The position numbers and the translations under genes were made by a program. This document shows, one piece after another, positions 58,387 to 64,000 of a stretch of DNA of 64,000 nt. The stretch is from Planctomycetaceae bacterium (GTDB taxonomy: Bacteria; Planctomycetota; Planctomycetia; Planctomycetales; Planctomycetaceae). Under the pieces are notes generated by a model. That model worked only from the letters and a program-made list of their open reading frames with translations. It searched no databases and was not told the origin of the DNA. The stretch covers positions 17,414 to 81,413 of the forward strand of contig JAKFWC010000003.1 of NCBI GenBank assembly GCA_021732975.1, given 5' to 3'. Every line of letters begins with the position of its first letter. The stretch's first letter is position 1.

Positions 58387-59748
58387 CTATGCCGCCGCGC
58401 GAATGGTCGTCAGTGTAACCTCCGCCATCACCGCCAGCGTTTTCGCCGTCGCGCCTTGTTGGGTTTGTACGAACTCACGGGCGGCGTGGCCCATGCGGTG
58501 GCGTTCTTCTACATCCTGCAGCAGTTGGTCGACGGTGGTGGTGAGTTCGTCGCCATTCTGCACAACGCGGGCGGCGTTGCGGGCCAGGAGTTGTTCGACG
58601 ATGTCCTTGAAATTCCGCGTGTTCGGACCGAAGAGCACGGCGGCTCCGTAACCGGCGGGTTCGAGCATGTTCTGCCCGCCGCGGTTGGTGAGGCTGCCGC
58701 CGACAAACGCGACATCGGCGAGACCCCAGCACGCGCCGAGTTCGCCGAGCGTGTCGAGGAGCAGGATGGGTTGAGGGCTGAGGGTCGAAGGTTGAGGGTC
58801 AGAGGAAGAGGGGGGCGGGTCTTTTTTCTGACCCTCAACCTTCGACCCTAAACCCTCAACCCGACTTCGGCGTAGCACGTTGTGACCGCGCGAAGCGACA
58901 AGTCGGGCGACATCTTCAAAGCGTTCCTTGTGCCGTGGGACGAGAATCAATCGCAGTTGCGGGAACTCGGTGCGCAACGACTCCCAAGTCGCGATTGCGG
59001 CGGATTCTTCGGTTTCCTGCGTGCTGCCGGCGATGAAGACGAGTTCGTTGTCCGCGATCCCGAAGAACTGGCGGAGTTGCTCGGTCTTCGGATTGCGGCG
59101 GTTCGACTGCACGCGGTCGAACTTGATGTTGCCCGTCACGGTGACACGGTTCGATGGCACGCCGAGCGCGATCAACCGTTCGGCGTATTCGTCGGTCTGC
59201 ACCGCACAACGCGCGAGGGCCGGCAATACGCGCTTCCACAGCGAACGGAGTCGTTGATACCCGCGGAAGCTGTTCGCGCTGATCCGGCCGTTGATCAGCA
59301 CGACGGGGACTGACAACGACTTTGCCGCGAGCAGAAAATTCGGCCACAGTTCCAGTTCGACCAGCACGACCATCTCCGCCCGAACCGTTCGTAGCGCCCG
59401 CGTCACCGCCCAGGTGAAATCGAATGGCCAGAAGGCGATCGTGTGCTGTGGGAATTTTTGCCGGGCGACATCAAAACCCGTGCTGGTGGTCGTCGTGATC
59501 ACGATTTCATGATGCGGATGCGTCGCGACGAAATCGCCGATCAACGTCGGCAACTGCAAGACTTCCCCCACGCTGACCGCATGGAACCACACGCACGGGC
59601 GGTCGGGATGCTGACGGGTGATCTGTCCGGTGAGTTTGCCGCGCAGTCCTGCGACCGGTTTCTTCTGCGCGATGCGTCGATATGCCAGCCACGGTGTGGC
59701 GAGCATCAGCACTAGCAGATAGACACCGTTCAAACACCACGAGAGCAT
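58387..59748 (-). CDS. waaA: 3-deoxy-D-manno-octulosonic-acid (KDO) transferase
   Basis: A 453-residue glycosyltransferase. ATG 59748 has AAAGG six bases upstream (ATG 59754 would leave no spacing). An N-terminal membrane segment (LNGVYLLVLMLATPWLAY) precedes the GT30 N-domain with CVWFHAVSVGEVLQLPTLI and VVLVELELWPNFLLAA. The C-domain has VFIAGSTQETEE, LVPRHKERFEDV and DVAFVGGSLTNRGGQNMLEP, matching WaaA. It adds KDO to lipid A. An F12 intergenic-type palindrome lies in frame at 58768-58862 (about residues 296-327), lengthening the loop between RRS and LLLDTLGEL by about 24 residues compared with E. coli WaaA. Confidence 0.92.
   Translation of the reverse strand: MLSWCLNGVYLLVLMLATPWLAYRRIAQKKPVAGLRGKLTGQITRQHPDRPCVWFHAVSVGEVLQLPTLIGDFVATHPHHEIVITTTTSTGFDVARQKFPQHTIAFWPFDFTWAVTRALRTVRAEMVVLVELELWPNFLLAAKSLSVPVVLINGRISANSFRGYQRLRSLWKRVLPALARCAVQTDEYAERLIALGVPSNRVTVTGNIKFDRVQSNRRNPKTEQLRQFFGIADNELVFIAGSTQETEESAAIATWESLRTEFPQLRLILVPRHKERFEDVARLVASRGHNVLRRSRVEGLGSKVEGQKKDPPPSSSDPQPSTLSPQPILLLDTLGELGACWGLADVAFVGGSLTNRGGQNMLEPAGYGAAVLFGPNTRNFKDIVEQLLARNAARVVQNGDELTTTVDQLLQDVEERHRMGHAAREFVQTQQGATAKTLAVMAEVTLTTIRAAA
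58768..58862. repeat. F12 inverted repeat inside waaA
   Basis: 36-bp arms at 58768-58803 and 58827-58862, 34 of 36 matching (core AGGGTCGAAGGTTGAGGGTC). It is translated in frame as a proline/serine-rich loop with no stop. A related AAGGGCTGAGGGACAG-type repeat is intergenic at 62981-63100. Confidence 0.92.
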
Positions 59749-59979
59749 GGGCATCCTTTCCCCGCCACGCCGCGACCCATTTTTGTGACCGCGAATAATA
59801 GCCGTTCTCCCTGTCTGCGCGAATTCGAGTTGCGGCGCCTCCCAATCTCCGCGGAACGCAGTTTTTTCCGTGATCTGCTATGCTGTTTCGGCGTTCATGC
59901 GTTGTGCCTCGTTGTTTCGGAGCAACGCGTCCTTGAATCACAAAGCGGTGAATGGCAGTTCGCCGGGGAGCTACGGGAA

Positions 59980-61197
59980 ATGGTCTGCATGCGTCGGTTG
60001 ATCATGATCGGGCTGGGATTGGCGTTCGTCGGTGGCTGCGGATCGCCCTCGAGTCCCCCCGGTTCACCGCCAGCGGCACTAACGGCCGGCATGGGAACGG
60101 CAGCCGCTCCCGCCGATGCCGCCGCCACGGTCACCGCCTCCGCGAAGGCCGTGCGTGACGGCAAATTGGACCAGGCCTATGACTTGTTGCCGGCGTCGTA
60201 TCAGAAGGACATCGACGGCCTCGTGCATCAATTTGCCGGTCAAATGGACAGTGAAGTTTGGGAAGCCGGCTTCGGCTCGCTCAGCAAAGCCGCCGATCTG
60301 CTGAAGGTCAAGAAAGAGTTACTGCTCTCGATGATTCCCAAGCAGCCCGGCAAAGAAGCGCAGACCGAGCAACTTGCCGGCCATTGGGACGAGCTCGCAA
60401 TGGGTCTCGAAAAATTCGCGACGAGCGATCTGTCGAACGTCACCAATCTCCAAACGATGCCAGCGCGCGATCTGCTGCAAAAGGGCGTCAATCCGCTGGC
60501 CAAAGCTGTGGCGTCGATGGCAGCGGTACAGTCACAAGGCCAGGCCGCATCGTTGGCGGATCTGGATAAAATCACCGCCGAAGTCGTGACCTCCACGGAA
60601 AGCACAGCTTCGGTGAAGATCACGTCGCCGAACAAGCCCGAACCGGAAACCGTCGAGTTCGCGAAAGTCGAAGGAAAGTGGATTCCCAAGTCGATGGCCG
60701 ACGACTGGGCGAAGAATATGGAGTCAGCCCGCAATCAGTTGAAAGCCAGCGGCGGCGATGCGATCACTGCCAACAAGCCGAAAATTCTGCAATTCATCAA
60801 GACGTTGGACGGCGTGCTCGACCAGATGAAGACCGCCGAGAACGCGGAACAACTGCAACAGGCCGCATTCCCGCTGGTCTTGCAGGCGATGATGATGCAG
60901 GGCCAGATGGGGGGCGCGGGGTCCAAGCCGCAACCACCGGCGGCTCAGGTGACCATCACCGTGGGGCATGAACTGACGGAAGAACAGGAAACGAAGTTGT
61001 TCGCCGTTCTCAAAGACCTCGTGGCTTCCGAGGAGACGAGCACGACATCGGCAAAAGTGGACGGGAAGACCATCATCACCGTCAGCCCCGTGGACGATGT
61101 GGAAGCGTTCGCCAAGAAGTTGACGGTGGCTCAAGAGGTCGAAGTCGATGCCGACGGTCGCACGATCACTGTCGGTAAGATTGTGTTCGATGAGTGA
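59980..61197 (+). CDS. Large lipoprotein of unknown function
   Basis: A 405-residue protein. ATG 59980 (GGGGAG nine bases upstream) or ATG 59989; either gives the lipobox AFVGGC (C20). A proline/serine/alanine linker is followed by helical regions with SAKAVRDGKLDQAYDLLPASYQKDID, and a C-terminal alpha/beta domain after about 300 (QVTITVGHELTEEQETKLFAVL, ISP-like TIITVSPVDDVEAFA). I recognise no family. Its last codons and TGA are formed by the F9 repeat. It is probably in the periplasm or on the outer surface. Confidence 0.8.
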   Translation: MVCMRRLIMIGLGLAFVGGCGSPSSPPGSPPAALTAGMGTAAAPADAAATVTASAKAVRDGKLDQAYDLLPASYQKDIDGLVHQFAGQMDSEVWEAGFGSLSKAADLLKVKKELLLSMIPKQPGKEAQTEQLAGHWDELAMGLEKFATSDLSNVTNLQTMPARDLLQKGVNPLAKAVASMAAVQSQGQAASLADLDKITAEVVTSTESTASVKITSPNKPEPETVEFAKVEGKWIPKSMADDWAKNMESARNQLKASGGDAITANKPKILQFIKTLDGVLDQMKTAENAEQLQQAAFPLVLQAMMMQGQMGGAGSKPQPPAAQVTITVGHELTEEQETKLFAVLKDLVASEETSTTSAKVDGKTIITVSPVDDVEAFAKKLTVAQEVEVDADGRTITVGKIVFDE

Positions 61198-61303
61198 TGA
61201 CTGATCATCGATGAGTGATGAGGGGGAGATTCTCTGTTGTGCGCGGGAGACCCGCGCACAACGGACTGTGGACGCCTCTCCGACTCATCATTCATCACTC
61301 ATC
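61189..61303. repeat. F9 repeat with embedded F5 hairpin, joining two convergent genes
   Basis: GATGAGTGATGA occurs at 61189-61200 and 61210-61221, and its complement TCATCACTCATC at 61292-61303. Between them a perfect 12-bp stem (61236-61247 with 61251-61262, GTTGTGCGCGGG) is a shortened F5. The left arm overlaps the stop codon of the lipoprotein gene, the right arm that of dgkA. Confidence 0.88.
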
Positions 61304-61659
61304 CATTTCCACAGCGGTGGCCCGAGAACCAGCAGCCCGATCGTCGCCGCAGTCAGAGCGGATAACAGTACCGCTCCGGCTGCGGCGTCTTTGCTGGTCC
61401 GGGCGGCTTCGTGATATTCCGGCGACACGAGATCCACCAGCGCTTCAATTGCCGTGTTGAGCAGTTCGCTCGTAAACACCAGCCCCATCGCGAAGACGAG
61501 CACCGCACATTCGGCGCGGGAAATCCGCAAGCCAACAGCCATCGCGACCACCGCGATGGCCACCATGACGTGAATGCGAAAGTTCCGCTCCCGCCGCCAC
61601 GTCCGACCGACGCCGGTTAGCGCGTGCCCAAAACTTCGCCACAGACTCGGTTGCTTCAC
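61288..61659 (-). CDS. dgkA: Diacylglycerol kinase (DgkA type)
   Basis: A 123-residue inner-membrane protein starting at GTG 61659. RSFGHALTGVGRTWRRERNFR is the amphipathic N-terminus. Three membrane helices follow, with the catalytic segment FTSELLNTAIEALVDLVSPEYHEAARTSKDAAAGAVL, including the conserved Glu and Asn. It phosphorylates diacylglycerol (or undecaprenol in the related family) with ATP in lipid recycling. The length is normal. The C-terminal MSDE and the stop lie within the F9 repeat. Confidence 0.94.
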   Translation of the reverse strand: MKQPSLWRSFGHALTGVGRTWRRERNFRIHVMVAIAVVAMAVGLRISRAECAVLVFAMGLVFTSELLNTAIEALVDLVSPEYHEAARTSKDAAAGAVLLSALTAATIGLLVLGPPLWKWMSDE

Positions 61660-61693
61660 GGTTCGTCAATCGGAAAAAAACACAAATAAGCCG

Positions 61694-61770
61694 GAAGCCC
61701 AGCCTTTCTTAAGGCTGGGTCTCTTGATTAACTCCCCAAGGAGACCCAGCCTTAAGAAAGGCTGGGCTTC
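61694..61770. repeat. F3 inverted pair
   Basis: Two perfect 30-bp inverted arms (61694-61723 and 61741-61770), each itself a hairpin (GCCCAGCCTTTC-TTAAGGCTGGGT). The right arm ends three bases before the stop of the metallophosphoesterase gene. Confidence 0.93.
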
Positions 61771-61772
61771 TC

Positions 61773-62936
61773 TTATCCACACCGCAGGATGACTTTCGAC
61801 AATTCCGGGCGGCAATTGTAGCGGATGGGTTCGCGGCCGGAGATGCCGCGGGTGACCGACATCAGCGTCGGCGGGCGATAAAACACGCCGGACGCATAAC
61901 GGCAACTGTATCGGCTGGGGGCGTAGACCGGGCCGAGAATCGGCAGCCGTATCTGTCCGCCGTGGGTATGACCGGCAAACATCAGATCGACACGGTTCGC
62001 TTCTGCCCAGTCGATCTGATCCGGGCCGTGACTGAGCACAATCCGAAACGCCTCCGCGGGAGCGCCGGTGAAATCCGGGGCGGTTCCCATCCACGGCCGT
62101 TCTGTCCCGGCGATGACGATGCGATCTTCGCCGCGCTGCAGTTCGATGACCCGTCCCGACGTGTCCTTCCAACCGTGCGATTGCAATCGTTGCCGCATTT
62201 CATCGGTGACGGGCAGATACCAGTCGTGATTCCCCAGCACGAAATAACAGCCCAACGGTGCGGACAATGTGCCGAGAGTGGAGGGAATCCATTCGAGACA
62301 CTGCCGGTGATCCATCAGATCGCCCGTGAAGAAAATGAGATCACCCTGCAGCGCCGCGGCTTCACGCATCACCTCTTCAAAGTACCGCCGAGTCACCGGG
62401 CCGCGAAAATGGACATCGGAGAAATGGACAATCGAGAGTCCATCCCACGCTTTGGGCAACCGCGCAAAGGGGTACGATTTCTCGACGATTTCCAATTGAA
62501 ACTGCTGGTTATACGGTAGTTTCGCGAGCCATTTCGCACGGCCATTTCCGACGAGTTCGGTGATCGGCAATCGCTCGGCGACATCGATCACGTCGGATCG
62601 CAGCACGGTTTCAAACGCCGGCGGCCGGTATCGCCAATGACGGATCGTGGACAGAATTAGCAGCACGAAACCGATCATTCCCGGCAGCAACCAGAGCGCG
62701 GTTGCCATCGTGAGGGGTGGAGTGTTCGCCGCAGTCGCCCACTTCGGACCAGAGAAACCAACCCGCCAGATCAGCAGAAGCGGATAGGAGAACAGGAGCA
62801 GGTTATGCACGCCACGGACGCGCTGGAGCGTCACACGACGGTACCCGCAACTATGCAGCGAATTTTCGGCGATCGCCAACAGTTTGGCCACCCCCGCACA
62901 CGCCACAAACCACACACACCAGAAGCCCGCATTCAT
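61773..62936 (-). CDS. Membrane metallophosphoesterase
   Basis: A 387-residue protein with three N-terminal membrane helices (FVACAGVAKLLAIAE, HNLLLFSYPLLLIWRVGF, LLPGMIGFVLLILSTI) and a C-terminal calcineurin-like domain from about 165. The metal motifs are in order: HFSDVHFRG (DxH), IFFTGDLMDHRQ (GD), YFVLGNHDWY (GNHD), LSHGPDQ, and FAGHTHGGQIRL (GHTH). Layout and motifs are like YaeI-type phosphodiesterases, some of which act on UDP-diacylglucosamine (LpxG type). The substrate is not determined. A lipid A role would fit the nearby waaA. Confidence 0.9.
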   Translation of the reverse strand: MNAGFWCVWFVACAGVAKLLAIAENSLHSCGYRRVTLQRVRGVHNLLLFSYPLLLIWRVGFSGPKWATAANTPPLTMATALWLLPGMIGFVLLILSTIRHWRYRPPAFETVLRSDVIDVAERLPITELVGNGRAKWLAKLPYNQQFQLEIVEKSYPFARLPKAWDGLSIVHFSDVHFRGPVTRRYFEEVMREAAALQGDLIFFTGDLMDHRQCLEWIPSTLGTLSAPLGCYFVLGNHDWYLPVTDEMRQRLQSHGWKDTSGRVIELQRGEDRIVIAGTERPWMGTAPDFTGAPAEAFRIVLSHGPDQIDWAEANRVDLMFAGHTHGGQIRLPILGPVYAPSRYSCRYASGVFYRPPTLMSVTRGISGREPIRYNCRPELSKVILRCG

Positions 62937-62980
62937 AACGCGAACATAACGCAGTCGGTGGATCGAGGGAAGGCTTGGCT

Positions 62981-63100
62981 CAGGGCTGAGAGCTAAGGGC
63001 TGAGGGACAGATGGCCATGCGGTCTGCTACGATGCCGTCGAGACGAGATGCCGATCCTCACTTCTGTCCCTTAGCCCTTAGCCATCGACCATCAGCCCTC
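62981..63100. repeat. F11 inverted repeat, related to F12
   Basis: The inner arms CTAAGGGCTGAGGGACAG (62993-63010) and 63064-63081 match at 17 of 18 positions; the outer parts (CAGGGCTGAGAG at 62981 and ATCAGCCCTCC near 63091) extend it. It fills the divergent promoter space before the esterase gene. Confidence 0.82.
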
Positions 63101-63113
63101 CGAAAGCTTCTGC

Positions 63114-63851
63114 ATGTGGACCTCCACCACTTTCGCCGGCAAACCGTGCGATCTCTTTGAACCGACGGACCCGCCGGTCGGAGTGGTGTTGTTCCTGCAT
63201 GGGTACGACAACGTCACGCTGAAAGACAACGTTGCGTACACTTCAGCGTTGGACAGACACCGGCTGGCGTGTGTCTGCCCGCATGGGCCGCGGTGCTGGT
63301 GGACGGAGACCGTCTTTCCACCGTTTGATGCGGTGCTCAGTCCCATTGCGTTCCTGCGTGGTCCGTTGCGCGAAGCGATCTCAGCCCAATGGCCGGATGC
63401 GGGGAAATGGATCGCTGTCACCGGCGTCGAGATGGGGGGGCAGGGGGCGCTGCAATTGTCTTATCGAGCCGCGCGCGATTTCCCCGTGGTGGCGGCAATT
63501 TCTCCCAAGGTCGACTTCAATACCTGGCACGGTCACGGCACCACGCTCGATGAATTGTTTCCCGATTGCGAAGCCGCCCGCCAGCAAACGGCCACGCTCC
63601 ATCTGCACCCGCTCAACTGGCCACGACACCAATTGCTGCTCTGTGACCCGGCTGATGCATACTGTCTCGATGGCGTCGTAACCCTCGCCAGCAAACTCAC
63701 ATCGACCGGGATTCCGTTCGAGGATGACTTCGTGACATCGCATGGCGGTTACGGCTGGAAGTATGCGAACGCCGTCGCCGACCGAGTCATCGCCTTCCTT
63801 GCCGCGGGATTGCAATCCGAACGCGCCAGGTTAGCCACCACCCCGTCTTAG
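63114..63851 (+). CDS. Esterase-D-like alpha/beta hydrolase fold, nucleophile Ser replaced by Glu
   Basis: A 245-residue protein with the S-formylglutathione hydrolase/esterase D layout: VGVVLFLHGYDNVTLKDN, CPHGPRCWWTETVFPPF, and the elbow TGVEMGGQGALQLSYR. The elbow is GHSMGG in active members; here the serine position is E106 (codon GAG at 63429-63431), so classical esterase chemistry is not possible. The late histidine is present in DFVTSHGGYGWKYANAVADR. It may be a pseudoenzyme or use another mechanism. The TAG stop at 63849-63851 lies inside the F16 palindrome. Confidence 0.85.
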   Translation: MWTSTTFAGKPCDLFEPTDPPVGVVLFLHGYDNVTLKDNVAYTSALDRHRLACVCPHGPRCWWTETVFPPFDAVLSPIAFLRGPLREAISAQWPDAGKWIAVTGVEMGGQGALQLSYRAARDFPVVAAISPKVDFNTWHGHGTTLDELFPDCEAARQQTATLHLHPLNWPRHQLLLCDPADAYCLDGVVTLASKLTSTGIPFEDDFVTSHGGYGWKYANAVADRVIAFLAAGLQSERARLATTPS

Positions 63852-63875
63852 CCCCCGGCGAGTCGCCGGGGGCTA
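63849..63875. terminator. F16 hairpin at the end of the esterase gene
   Basis: A perfect 13-bp palindromic stem TAGCCCCCGGCGA (63849-63861) with TCGCCGGGGGCTA (63863-63875). It begins with the stop codon of the esterase gene. No T-run follows, so it could act as a 3' stabilising hairpin or as a weak terminator. Confidence 0.7.
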
Positions 63876-63920
63876 GAGCCTGTTATTGACTTATTTCGTG
63901 GATGCTGCTGATGTTACGGG

Positions 63921-64000
63921 ATGAGCACGACACGGAGGTCGTATCCCAGCGACGTGACGGATGGGGAATGGGAGTTTCTGCTCCCGTATTTGTGTCTGAT
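63921..64000 (+). mobile_element. IS5-type transposase, N-terminal 26 residues, cut by window end
   Basis: ATG 63921 opens STTRRSYPSDVTDGEWEFLL, which is the SDLTDAEWALIEP-type N-terminus (DUF4096) of IS5/IS4-family transposases. The rest lies beyond the window. The left inverted end may begin near 63875 (GAGCCTGTTATTGAC), but it cannot be checked without the right end. Confidence 0.85.

Noticed and set aside
58768..58862. Intein or intron inside waaA
   Set aside because: It is 95 bases long, has no splicing motifs and is a simple inverted repeat read in frame.

Overview
The window is GC-rich, densely coded bacterial DNA, almost certainly from a member of the Planctomycetota. The basis is gene content, not a database match. 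It has a DUF1559 prepilin-like protein followed by a small glycine-rich lipoprotein, a DUF1080 secreted protein, a TAT-exported sugar-phosphate isomerase-like protein, a Gfo/Idh/MocA oxidoreductase, a ResB-CcsA fusion, an orphan ExbD coupled to a cyclase-fold membrane protein, and many short lipoproteins. A KDO transferase implies a Gram-negative envelope with lipopolysaccharide.

Layout. 1-7 kb: end of an MFS transporter, DUF1080 protein, TPR protein, ribosomal protein S20 with a clear terminator, an HD protein, PurU, and an unknown basic protein. 7-15 kb: the ExbD/cyclase-fold pair, a SUI1-family factor, sulfite reductase CysI, the DUF1559/lipoprotein pair, and a GGQ release-factor-like protein. 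15-22 kb: a broken REP-associated transposase between 59-bp inverted repeats, an SDR, a Fur-family regulator, the ResB-CcsA fusion, and an internally duplicated lipoprotein. 22-35 kb: a GNAT protein, DnaA, a GDSL/SGNH protein, a peptidase-like lipoprotein, an exopolysaccharide pair (tyrosine autokinase and UDP-GlcNAc 4-epimerase type), a TAT protein, a large exported unknown, and a PA0069-type radical SAM protein. 35-42 kb: a lone CpaF ATPase between long inverted repeats, a HEAT lipoprotein, a nucleoside-permease-like MFS protein, and TruD. 42-46 kb: a lower-GC TIR gene, a transposase remnant, an exported EEP-fold phosphatase/nuclease, a response regulator, and a macro-domain protein. 46-58 kb: a Gfo/Idh/MocA protein, FolD, two coupled unknowns, a 1113-residue hybrid histidine kinase with an N-terminal excisionase-type HTH, a DinG-family helicase, three small doubtful genes, and a MazF toxin-antitoxin pair. 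58-64 kb: KDO transferase with an intergenic-type repeat inside it, a lipoprotein, DgkA, a membrane metallophosphoesterase, an esterase-fold protein whose nucleophile serine is glutamate, and the start of an IS5-type transposase cut by the window end.

The strongest signal not explained by genes is a dense set of about 17 families of palindromic or inverted-pair repeats in the intergenic spaces. Several families recur within the window. They often start within a few bases of a stop codon, and in several cases supply the stop codon itself. One lies in frame inside waaA, and one family forms the ends of a REP-associated transposase remnant. No tRNA, rRNA or CRISPR array was recognised. The family labels F1 to F17 used below are defined only for this annotation.
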